The notes beneath the pieces are model-generated. The model was not told where the DNA came from. It worked only from the letters and a program-made list of their open reading frames with translations, and ran no database searches. The translations under genes and the position numbers were made by a program. Shown one piece after another: positions 46,201-58,200 of a stretch of DNA of 64,000 bases (positions are counted from its first letter, which is position 1; each line of letters starts with the position of its first letter). Source of the stretch: Ampullaceana balthica (taxonomy: Eukaryota; Mollusca; Gastropoda; Lymnaeidae); NCBI GenBank assembly GCA_944989445.1, contig CALYLW010000341.1:462246-526245 (forward strand). The letters are read 5' to 3'.

Positions 46201-49200
46201 AGCACCCATCGTGCATTGCAACGATCTCAGTATGAAAAAATTAATTCAAAGAAACCAATGAGTAGTACTTTTTAAAAACAAATTATGGATCTTGACCTAA
46301 CTTTATATTTAAAAAATTGATGGGCTATACTAAATTATTATAGGGCATTAAATTGATTAAAATCCAAATTTTCATTTCTTTGGTGCCAGGGGCCCCAAAA
46401 TCTTTTTAATTTTTAAGACTAATTTCCCTTTTCAATATTAAACGTTCGCAACAAATAATGACAGCTTTCTTTATCACAATCCAGATAGAAATCTTTAGGG
46501 CTTTTACATCATGCTCAGTTTGGATCCGGGGGCCCTTAATGTCATTTATTCTTATATTAGATTTATAAAGATTACTTTAAAAATTAGCTCCTGCACCATT
46601 CATCTGATGGACATGAAACTTTTGCAAGTTGTTGAGTATGCATCCGCAAAGGGATTTTGTTATTTTTTACAATTTAGGCCTTACATGGGCTGAGGGCCAA
46701 AAATATTGTTTTTTTACTTATATGAGCTATAAACAAAATTATTTTAAAATTAACTAATGAGTAAACAGGGTGATCTTAAAACTTGGTAAATTTTGTGGCC
46801 ATATTAAAATAGTATAGGGAATTGAACTCAAATTTTACATTTCCTTGGGGCTGGGGCCCCCCAATTTATTTTCGTAATATGAAGATTTCATTCCACATTC
46901 AATTTTACAGGACATTGGCAAATATTGATTAAAATATCCATTACAATCCAGATTGATCTGAGGTGTTTCGAACTTTAAATCTTGCACCGATTGGGCCCAG
47001 GTGCCCTTAATTATTTTTTTCTTATAGAAGCTATATAAGTATTATGTTATTTATCCAATCGTTATAAAACTTTGGGAAGTTGTTAAATACACTTCAGCAA
47101 AGGTGTCTGGCATTTAATTATTTTTAAATATGCAACTAATAGGGGCCGGGGCCAAAAATGTCGTTTTCTTTATATGAGCTAACTTAACAGTTTTTTAAAC
47201 ATTGGAGACTGTGTTAATGGATGGATCTTGATACATTACTTAAATACTTGACGGGACATAATAAAATACTATGAGAAATTGAAATTCTAATGTCCATTCA
47301 TTTTTTGGGCCAAAATCTATTTATTTTTTAGTTGTAATCTATTTAGACTTTTTTCCCCATTTGATTTTACCCAATTTTGACAAATAACACACATATCTAT
47401 CATCATCCAGATTGCAATATTTAGGGATTTTGAAATTTACTTCGTGCCTGGACCTTTTATGCTTTTTTTTTAATGTTCTTTAGTGATATAAGCTTTAAAG
47501 TCATTTTTTTAAAATGTTCTGTAGTGATATAAGCTTTAAAGTCATTTTATTTTTTTCAACCGATTGCCCAGACAATGTGATAAGTAGTTAGGTAAATAGG
47601 CAAATTATTTTAAGAACACTTCTGGGAAGGTTTCTGGCATAATTTTTTTTTAAATTACCACTCATTGGTTTCTTTGAATTTATTCCTATAAACTGAGATC
47701 ATTGCAACACACGACAGGTCAGCTAGTTTATATATAAAAGCTTAACACTTATATACTGAATTAGAGGGCGCGGTGGTCTAGCGGTAGCCCGCTGGACTGT
47801 TGAACCAAGGCAAAAGAGAGTCATGGATTCTAGCTTCGGTGCTGGCAAGGCCCCCGGGGCGGGGCATTGTGCAAGCCAAACAATCCCTTGCTTGTTAGGG
47901 GTGGCTCAATGAAACTTGTGAACGCCACTTCACTTGCCCCATAGCCCGTTATGGTCTGAAAACGGGTTATTATCAATGTTCCCTTTAAGCTGCGCGCCTG
48001 TGCGGCCCCGCAGACATATGAGAGACGCCGCGCAGCAGTTTAGAGTTACCGCGCAGCAAATTTTGTAAATTAGTACACAAAATATGGATACTGTGCAACT
48101 TTGCACACGAGCTTTTTTACTTTGCACACAGACCAACGAACCTTAGAGGGAACATTGGTTATTATATGCCTAAATGGTACAATGCATTCAGTATATTAAT
48201 TGCAAGCTCAATAAAAAGTCTATAAACCTAATTTTATAATAAAATTAGAAGCCATTAGATGTACTTGTAAATATTAGAAAATATTTGGTATTACAGCAGA
48301 CGATAAGAAAGAAATTTTCCTGGCATTGATCATTTTCAGCTAAATAAATAAAAGTTTACACAACGTCTTGTCTTATCTATACAGACACTCCTTCTATGCA
48401 GAAGATTATATAGGACTAAATTGTTCTCCCTTGGTCACATTTACAGACTGATGAGCTGCACTTTCACTTTTATTAAAATAGTAGACTTATACTTCAAGAA
48501 TGGTGGGTTTTTTTAATGGTAAAGAGCTGGGTCTAAAAGTTAAAAGTCAATATTAACTTTAGAAACTGTTTAAATGGGTCAGTACAGAATTATAAAAGGT
48601 CAGATAATGAACAAAATGTGAAACTATAATAAAAAGGTGAGAATGGCCGGTCAAAATAAACCACTTCTGCAAAAATTGAAGCTGGAACTTTCACTCCAGA
48701 ACTGACAAAAATAGCCAGGACTTTCACACAGGACAAAAGATGAAACTCGGACTTTAACATTTAGACAGGAACTTTCTAAGGTGTAAATCAAAAGAGCAAA
48801 ACACACAAACATGACATGAACATTTACTAAAGACCAAGAATATATTAGATGTCTTAATTTTGTTTTTAAAAAAATCATGTTTTTATTGCTGTATCTAAAT
48901 AATACCTTCAAAAATTTTTGTATCAATGAGCATAATTAACTACCTACTTATCTGGATTTTGTCTTATCTACATATTTTTTGTGTACAATCATTATGTTAC
49001 CTCCACTTCCTTGGTGACACTGACAGGCGTTTTAAATTTAATTTTGCATAAGATTCTATTGAAGTGATCAAAGCTGTCATCGGGGGTTCGCTTAGTAATT
49101 CTTATGTACTTTTCCAATTTGACAGTAGCAGAGATAAGGACACCAAACTCATTGGGCAGCACACTGGTCTTATCAATGAGTCTCTTAAAAATAAAAGACA

Positions 49201-52200
49201 TTTGATTAAAATACTTTTATTCATTCAATGAAAATTGAATAAAACATTAATATTTTGATTACATGAGTATGAGTCATGTATTTCATAAAGTATTAGATCA
49301 TGGAAATATTCGGTTTCACAAATACCTTGCATCATTTTTATATGCTTGCAGTGATTGTGAACTTGACAATAAGCTGTTCCTCAAAATTTCTTATTACATA
49401 TTAATATGTAAGTTTTCATACTAATGATGATGGTGCTAATATCAATACCATGGATGATGGTTCTAGTATTAATGCCCTAAGTGATTGTACTAGCCCCCAT
49501 ACCTTAGATGCTTTAGATTATGGTGCTAGTATTGATACTATTGATGAATCTCCATATTTGTCTGTGCTAATAACCCCCTTTCAGACCATGACGGCCTATG
49601 GGGCAAGTGGAGTAGCATTCACAAGTTTCATTGAGCCACCACTAACGAGCAAGGGATTGCGTGGCTAGCACAATGCACAGCCCGGAACCTTGCCAGCACC
49701 AAGGCTCGATCCCGTGGCTCTCTCTAGCCTCGGTTCAACAGTCCAGCATGCTACCGCTAGACCACCGCACCCGTATATTTAGAAAATTTCATGCCCAGTA
49801 AGTTATATTTCCTTACCTGACTTTCACAACTTTTTTCTTGCATATAGAGCCATGAGATTTTATCCACCTCATCTTTAGAAACATTAAAGAGCCTGGGGGG
49901 AAAAAAGCATTGAATAAAATCTCCAACAGGCGATTATGCAAAAATAATAACCATATAAATATAAAGATAGTTTTCAAGTGAAAACAATAATTAAAAAATG
50001 CATGTAAATTTTTTTTTATATGGAGCAGTAAGTACATGCTGGGTAATACTAAGTCATATTTTAAAAATATGTACAGAAAGAGAAAAAAAAAGAGTACTGA
50101 GAATGAAAAGAAATTACTTAAGAGTTCTGTAAAATTATAAATGTTCACAGTAAAAAAAAGTAAATAACTTGTAATTGTTCTATTACTTTATCGGATTAGT
50201 ATTAACAAAACTTAACTGACCAATATTCAAATAATGCAGACCAAAGCTGCAGAAAATGTTTTATAAAACTATAAATATGTCATTGTGACTACAAACATGA
50301 TTGCCAATTTAAAACTTCCTTTTGTTACATCCACACATTTTTGTGGTTGACAATCATAGCACCAAGCACTGAGGAGATATAAAGACAGAAAATTATTGTC
50401 ACAATAACCTTTTTTTTATCCCCCCTCCCCAAAAAAAATTTTTTCTTTTTTTTAATAGAGCCCTGTGGCTTAAAAGATTGAACCCTGTATTTATGTTGTT
50501 GTTGAGCCTTCTCGTCCATGAGGGGCATCTACCGATCATCGTCGGCTCTGCGATTCCTCCAAGGGCATAGGCCACCTACGAGAGACCTCCAGGCATCTCT
50601 ATCCTGGGCCAGCTTCTCCAGGATCTTCCATTCATGGCCAATTCTCTTGATGTCTGCCTCCAATTCTCGGCGCCAAGTGTTTCTTGGACGGCCTCTTTTC
50701 CGCTTACCCTGTGGGTTCCATTTCAGGGCTTGCTTTGTTGTGTTAGGAGCAGGTTTCCTTAGTGTATGACCAATCCACCTCCACCGCTTCTGGAGAATCT
50801 CTTCCTCAATGGGCTTCTGTTTTGTCCGCTGCCACAGTTCCTGGTTGCTGATTTTGTCTGGCCAGTGAATTCTGAGAATCCTTCTTAAACAGTTGTTGAT
50901 GAAGGACTGGATTCTGGTCAAGTTTACGGCCGTTGTTCTCCATGTCTCGGCTCCATATAGCAGCACAGGTTTTACCATAGCGTTAAAAATCCTTACTTTT
51001 AACTTGCTGCCTAAGTTGTTAGAGACCCAAACATTCTTGAGTTGCTGGAAGGCTGCTCTTGCTTTTCCGATCCTTATTTTGACGTCCGCATCTGTACCAC
51101 CTTGCTTATCTACCACGCTGCCAAGGTAAACAAAACTGTCCACCTCCTCAAGGGCTTCTCCTTCAAGCATAATGGGTGATGTACTGGTGGCATTAACCTT
51201 GAGGATTTTACTCTTCCCTTTGTGAATGTTGAGACCCATGCTAGCAGAAGTGGCTGCGACAATGTTTGTTTTCTCCTGCATCTGTTGTTGGGTATGTGCA
51301 AGAAGGGCAAGATCATCAGCAAAGTCAAGATCATCCAGTTGATCCCACAAGGTCCATTGGATGCCATTCCTTTTCTGCTGTGTAGATGTTTTCATCACCC
51401 AGTCGATGGCTAACAGGAAGAGAAATGGTGACAGCAAGCAACCTTGTCTCACACCAGTCTTCACCTGGAACGCATCTGTCACCTGCTGGCCATGGATAAC
51501 TCGGCAGTTTATCCCTTCGTACATGTTTCTGATTATATCCGTAATCTTCTGTGGCACCCCGTAATGCCTTAGCAAACTCCACAAGGTTTGCCTGTCAACA
51601 CTGTCGAAGGCTTTTTCATAGTCAACAAAGTTGACATAGAGCGGTGAGTTCCACTCTAGTGACTGCTCTAGAATGATGCGCAGTGTCGCTATCTGGTCCG
51701 TGCAGGATCTGTTGGTGCGAAAGCCAGCTTGTTCGTCCCGCAACAGAGGGTCTACAGCGTTTTTCATCCTGTTAAGTAGTACACGGTTGAAAACCTTTCC
51801 TGGGATGGACAGCAGGGTGATCCCCCTGTAGTTCGAGCAGGAGCTTAAGTCTCCTTCTTTGGGATCTTGATAAGGTATCCCTCTTTCCAATCGGAAGGAA
51901 CTTGCTCCTCTTCCCATATCTTCATAAACAGAGGGTGCAGCATTTCCACACTGGTTTCCAAGTCCGCCTTCAGTGCCTCTGCTGGGATGCCATCGGGTCC
52001 CGCAGCCTTTCCATTTCTGAGTTGTTTAATGGCCCTGCTAATCTCTTCTTTGGTGGGACTATTACAGTCAATTAGTAGGTCATTATCGGCTGGTTGAATA
52101 TCTGGTGGATTCCTTGGTTCAGGCCTGTTTAGGAGCTCTTCAAAGTGCTCCTTCCATCTCCCTCTCTGTTGCTCCTCACTTGGTATGGTGTTTCCCATTT

Positions 52201-55200
52201 TGTCCTTTACTGGTCTCTCTACCTTGCTAAATTTCCCTGACAGCGTCTTAATGGTATCAAACAGTTCTCTCATGTTCCCCTGGTGAGCTGCATCCTCTGC
52301 TTCTTTAGCAAGTTTATCAACAAATTCCTTCTTGTCCCTCTTGATGCTTTTCTTAACTTCCTTATTTGCATCTGCATACTCCTTCTGGGCCTTGTTTTTC
52401 TGTGCTCGGGTGCGGCTGTTATTCACTTCTGCTTTCTTTCTTTTCCTTTCTTCTATTTTACTCAGCGTACCTGCTGTCATCCATTCTTTGTGTGCGTGTT
52501 TCCTGTTTCCTAGCACTTCTTGGCATGTTGACTGTACTGTTTCTTTCATGCTTTGCCATTTCCCTTCGGTGGTTTCATCTTCCAGTATTTCTTGTAGGAC
52601 TTGGAACTTATTGAATAGTGAGATTTTGAATTCTTCCTTTTTGGCTTGGTCCTTCAGGAGGGAGGTATTATACCGAGTCCTGTATGCTGTTTGCTCGGTA
52701 TAATGTCTCTTTAGTTTTAATTTCATCCTGGCCACAAGAAGATGGTGATCTGAGGCAACATCAGCTCCCCTCTTAACACGTACGTCTTGGAGAGATCGCC
52801 TGAATTTTTTAGAAATACATACATGGTCTATTTGGTTCATCGTTCTCATGTCCGGTGAGACCCATGTAGCTTTGTGAATCCTCTTGTGCTGGAAAATACT
52901 CCCCCCTATGACCAGGTCTGCTGCGGCACATAGGTCAGCAAACCTCTCACCATTGTCGTTCATCTCGCCTATCCCTTGCTGTCCCATAACCTCTTCGTAC
53001 CCTGTGTTGCTATTGCCGATCTTGGCATTAAAGTCTCCCATGAGGACGACGATGTTCCTCCGTGGGCGACCCTGGACTATGGTCATTACTCTATTGTAGA
53101 ATTCTTCTTTGTCTCCTTCATCACTTTCATTAGTTGGTGCGTAGCATTGTATAACATCTAGGTTGATGCTACGTTTCTTTGTTCGAAAGGTTGCAAAAAG
53201 AATTCTAGGTCCATGGGCCTCCCATCCAATGAGTGCTCCTTGCGCTGCCCTTGATAGCATCATAGCAACACCCAGGGTATGTGGGGCATCGTCTTCTTCG
53301 TGTCCCGAAAATAACACCATCTCTCCTGAGATTAATCTCTTCTGTCCCCATCCCGTCCATCTTGCTTCACTAATTCCGAGAATGGTGAGCTTATAGTTCC
53401 TCATCTCAGCGGCTATTTGTGCAGCTTTACCAGCCTCGTACATGGTGCGGACATTCCAAGCTCCAATGACGGTGGTAGTCCTGGTAGAAATGATGGTTGT
53501 CGGCCTAATAGCTTCCAGGTTTTGGCTTTCACTATTAGGCGTCATATTTTCCTCCTCAAGGAATCCATCCTCTCCCAGGACTGAAATGTCTTTTGTTACT
53601 CTTTTCGGTGTTTTTGTAACTATGATTTTTTACATGGCAGGGTTGTTGGCCTTGCGCACAACCACTTGGGGGGTTGCCCCTCACAGCTCAATGGGTAGCT
53701 GCCTTTGTTCGGGTTAGGTCCCTAGCCTTTGTGGATCCCTCCACTTCCTACAAGGCAGTAGGGCTGATTTTGGTCCACCCCGGGTATTTTATTTCCCCGG
53801 TACCCTCCATATCTGGTGGGCTTTCCCCTATCCGCCGGCTGGGGAGGCGCTCGATAGAAGATCAGCATCTCCCACGAGCCTGTATTTATAATTACAGAAA
53901 ATTCAACTCAATGTTTTATTAATGGCACAGAACACCCCAGTATTTTAGAAAAATTTTGAGTTGAAAGTGCATTCTATATAATTCCTAATAAAGACAAATG
54001 TAATTGTCCATAACCTCTAGTTTACTCATATCAGTAGCAAGAAACCTATAATTTAAATACGTAGTTTAGAGAAAATAGATTTAGTTATTATTTCAATTGT
54101 TCCAGGAACTAACTTTAAGTATCACAGGCATATTGGCCTGTACGGCTAAAAATTCATGAACCAATAACATCGGAAATGAATTTTTAGGGTATACTTTACC
54201 AGAGGCGTCACTAGGGTTGGTGTCACCCGGGGCGGTAGCTCAGGGTGTCACCCCTTCACGACTGAAGGAGCCGTCCATAAATGACGTCACGCGAGGTTGC
54301 CGATTTTTACCCCACCCTCCCCCAGCGTCATACTTTGTCACAAAAACTTAGACCCCACCCCTTTTTTACGATATGACGTCACAAAGCTTTGACACCCCTC
54401 CCCCAAGCCGTATTTTCTCAATAAAAATTAGCATGTTGCAAATTATTTTTTGTCATTTAAATATGTATTTAGGATAAGTCTGCACTGTAATATCGTAACA
54501 CGCGTGAAGTCATTGAAAACTTAATTAAATAAATGGTAAGCAATCAAATATTTAAGTGGAACTTTTATTTAAAGTTTCGCGTTTCTGATGTGACGTCACA
54601 TTTCTTAAACACCCCACTCCTCGTACCACATCGTCACAGATGCGTGGACCCACTCCCCCCTATGGCGGATTAAAAAGGTGGGGTGCTGAACGGGCTAATG
54701 CCCCCAATAATTTAAGGGCCCTCAAACTTTTTATGAATTATAGTGTATAATAAAGATGCAGGCCATTATGTTTGTACTAATCCCTGAAAATGCCTTGGAC
54801 AGTCATAAGGCAATGCTGCAAATGAGTATGAAGTATAACGGAAACAAGGCTATTCTTCGTGAGAAGTGCATTGTAGCTCAATAGTGTGCCATGCACAGCT
54901 CATTCCTTTAATTTGGTTGGGAAAAGAGCAGCAGGTTGTCCTACTGCGGTCAGATTTTTTTGTCTTCTGCAAAATCTTTATACCCGACTTGTTGCATCTA
55001 CTCATCGTTGACAGGTACTTCAAAAACATATGAAATTGATACATGCTAACAAAGCCTTGTCTGACACAAGATGGTCAGCCTGGCATTATGCTGTAAGGTC
55101 TGTTAATAGCTCATACAGTGAGAATATCGCAGCACTGGAAGAATTAGCAACGAATGAAAATCAGCCACGTGACTGCCGACTTGAAGAAGAAGGATTTCTA

Positions 55201-58200
55201 AAGGCAATTGAACAACTCGTGAATGTTCATTCTCTTTTGGGTCGAGCCGTTAGGCTCTTAGGACCCGGTTCATTTTATCGCAAGCGAGCCTCATCAAGCG
55301 GGCATCGCCGTAGAGGTAATCCTCTGCAGGTACCGTTACTTCTCTTTCCAAATCCCCGCACAGCTCGGGGCACTCTTCGAGTACGTGGGCCACCGTCTCT
55401 TCCGGGTGGCCACACAGCCGACAGGCCAGTTCCCTTCTAGTGTTAAACTTGTACAAGTAGCTTCGTATGGGACAATGTTCAGTTCTCATTCTAGTTATGA
55501 GCGTCTGATTGCTACGTCCAATTTTCCACCAGGAGTCGCTTTTGCTCGGTCGCGGCATGTACTGGAATACTTTTCTGGCCGTGCTTCCAGACGCCCAGCC
55601 CCGAAGCCATTTCTCTCGGAAATGGTACTTAAGCCACGATCTGACCTCCAGCTGGGTCATCAGGCGATCGGGCTGGGGCTGAGCTGAACCTTCTCTCGCC
55701 AACTTATCGACCCTGTCTGAATGAGGCTCGCCACTGTCGCTCGAAGTCGCTATTTTACTTGAAATTTGGGAAACAATTTTAGAAAGGCAGTCTCTCATTG
55801 AGTTTGTTAAAAAAATAGCATTCTTAATTTTATTCCTTTGAGACAAAGGAAAGGAAAAGTCCGTGGTAAAAACAGTGTAAACAATCTTCAATACTATCAA
55901 ACAAAAAAGAAAGCGTCAGTTTGATAAAGGGACATCAACAAAACAGTATTCTCCTGGAGAAAAAAATTCAAGATTGAGGTATTTCTGGTAATCATTGACA
56001 AACTTTCTTAAGCCCTACAACATTGGTTAGGTGCATATAAATACATCCATGAGAAATTTGGCTTTCTTACAAACCTAAATGAGCTCAGCACTTTCGCCAC
56101 CCGATGGGCAGCAGCCAAGTTAATGGAAGAACATTCAAGTGATTTCGAAGAAGGGGTCGGGTAAATCCGAAGCAACCGTTTCGTCCCCCTCAATTTACTA
56201 GCAACGCCATCGAGCGGTGCCGGTTTATGGCCAGGAGCGCCAGTACGGATTAGCAAAAAGTGCCGCGAAGAACGCATTGGACGCCAGCTCTGAGGAAACC
56301 TTCCAGTGGGGGTTGCACCCTAGGTAGGTCTTTGATGATCCCCCGGTCTGCGAAGGTCCTAACCATGGAGACCCGTGTGCTTTGCCGGGTTGGCGCCAAA
56401 GTGGTAGCGGGTCGTAGTAGGAAATTCCACCACCTTCTTGTGAGGGCAACTTAGTGGGAGGCATCTTCGACTGTATGTCCTGGATGCCCAGGTGGCCGCT
56501 TCAGAAGCGACCGCTTTTGGGGGGGGGTCCTCAGCTGTTACGTCCCTTTGGTGGTCAGATGGCTAAGGGGTCTTCCGGGAAGACCCATAAAGAGCACTAG
56601 GCTCGAGGCTTCTGATTTTCTTCCACATATAGGTTCATGAGTGATTTCGAAGACTGCTTACCTTCAGAATTAGTCCAATTTTCAGAACTCTTAAAAAAGT
56701 TATTGTCCAGCCCCAGGCTCAGGGTAAGGAAAAGGAATTAGCACAAAGCGAAACTCAAAAAACTTGCACAGAGCTAAAAATGTTGCTGCTTTTGAATGAG
56801 CTATATTTCACACAGTCCTTTGCAAATGTACACATCACACTTCGCATCTATCTTTCAATGATGACATCAAACTGCAGCTGAGAGCGATCCTTTTCAAAGT
56901 TGAAAAGAATATATAATGAGTTAGAATTTGCATGGGACGAAAAAGGCTGAATATGCTCTCTCTAATGAGCATTGAAAAGGAATTGAAAGCTTACTCAGCT
57001 TTATTGACTTGATTGAAAACTTCGCCATTTGAAAAATTCGCAAACGAAAGTTGTAGGTTGAAATAATAATCATACATATTTTTCAATAATTTTTGTTATT
57101 TCAAATAGAGAAAAGAATTCGTTACCTCATGAATTTTTTTTTAAATACGGAATAACGCGTAATACTATTCTTTATGGGGGCGCGTTCGTAAGCACTAAAC
57201 AGCGTAAGTCGGGATGGGACCGTCGTAACCTGAGGACTACCTGTATATAAACATGCATATCTATGCTTTCACGCCTTTAATAAATATATATTTAAAAAAT
57301 ATTAACTCAAAGACATTGAAATCATAATTTTTCTAAGAAAAACATCAACAAAGAAAACCCATCTTTTGATTTTTTTTCTTTGATAAAAATCGTATTCCCC
57401 CCACCCCACTGTGGTGGAGGGAGTTGTGAGGTGGGATTCGTTCATGCTGTCGGTGTGTCCAAGCCCAAATGGCTTTATATCTTTTAAAACAGAAGACACT
57501 GCCTCTTTCATTCCAGCCTTTTTTAAAGATCTCTCTGCTGCGACTATTTCTTTTATTTTTTTCCTAATTTGTTTTAATGTTGTTCGTGTGTTGGGACTGT
57601 TTTATTATTGCAAGTTAACTGATATTTTTTTTAATAAGTATTTTCGCGTTTAACGTATTTCATTGTATTTCTTAATTTCTTTCTAGATTTAAAAAATTGT
57701 CATCTTTTGTTTTCTGACATAAAATCGTACACAGTAAAATTTTAGCTCGGGTGTCACCCCCTGATGGGTGTCACCCGGGGCGGCCCGCCCCCCCCGCCCC
57801 CCCCCTAGTGACGCCACTGTACTTTACTGTATACTTATCAAAATCATTAAGTCAATATCCTTATTAAAATTAAAATATTAATGGTTATCAAAATTAATCC
57901 AAAATACTTAACTGTATACTTAAGTTCATATCTTTATTTGAAATAAAAATATTAGTGGTACAACAAATTCAAAAAAAGTAAATTTATTTACTAGTTAGTG
58001 CACTAGAGATAACTTACTTATTTGTTATAATTAATTCCAAATCTCTACAGAGCTCTTTTCCCTGTTCAGAAGGCATCCAGCTGCTGACTCCTTTTGTGGT
58101 CAGCTCACAGGCTTTCTTAAAGCTAATAGAAAATTTGAACTCACAATATTATTTTATTATAATGAAATTTATTTTACACACTCTACTTGGGCATAGAGTA

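Larger units (their letters stand above)
50495..53878 (-). mobile_element. Full-length RTE-like LINE with 11-bp target duplication
   Basis: The 11-mer cctgtatttat flanks it exactly (50484-50494 and 53879-53889). The element reads on the - strand: ~330-bp 5' UTR, endonuclease-RT gene, short 3' UTR ending in (CAA)n (gttgttgttg on +). The ~3.4 kb length and trinucleotide tail fit RTE-type elements; the clade is inferred. It lies in a STAT intron in the same orientation as the host gene. Confidence 0.92.
54900..56955 (+). pseudogene. hAT transposase (DUF4371/ZMYM1-like) pseudogene
   Basis: Fragments in order: [12 protein letters not shown] region, [35 protein letters not shown] (to ~55235), then after an insertion a [21 protein letters not shown] segment (from ~55750), [40 protein letters not shown] (from 56640), and the dimerisation-type [18 protein letters not shown] (to ~56950). 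Several stops and two insertions; not functional. Confidence 0.82.
54200..57819 (+). mobile_element. 3.6-kb hAT element with decayed transposase and nested insertions
   Basis: Ends cagaggcgtcact and agtgacgccactg, exact 8-bp duplication tactttac (54192-54199 and 57820-57827). The ends match the 198-bp MITE at 17682. Inside: GGGCCGT element (54266-54690), hAT transposase remnants (54900-56955), retrotransposon fragment (55250-55745), and a 488-bp insert (56152-56639). Likely source-type relative of the MITE. Confidence 0.92.

Noticed and set aside
47766..47850. Functional tRNA gene
   Set aside because: A- and B-box-like motifs are present but no cloverleaf fits, and the sequence continues into a shared SINE body; an inverted copy exists at 49575.
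48651..48926. Possible missing DNA-binding exon of the STAT gene
   Set aside because: The - strand is open, but the translation does not resemble STAT strands and no phase-0 donor/acceptor pair was found.
57190..57245. Separate transposon end (gtcgtaacctgaggactacc)
   Set aside because: No matching inverted end or target duplication was found in the window, so only noted within the hAT element.
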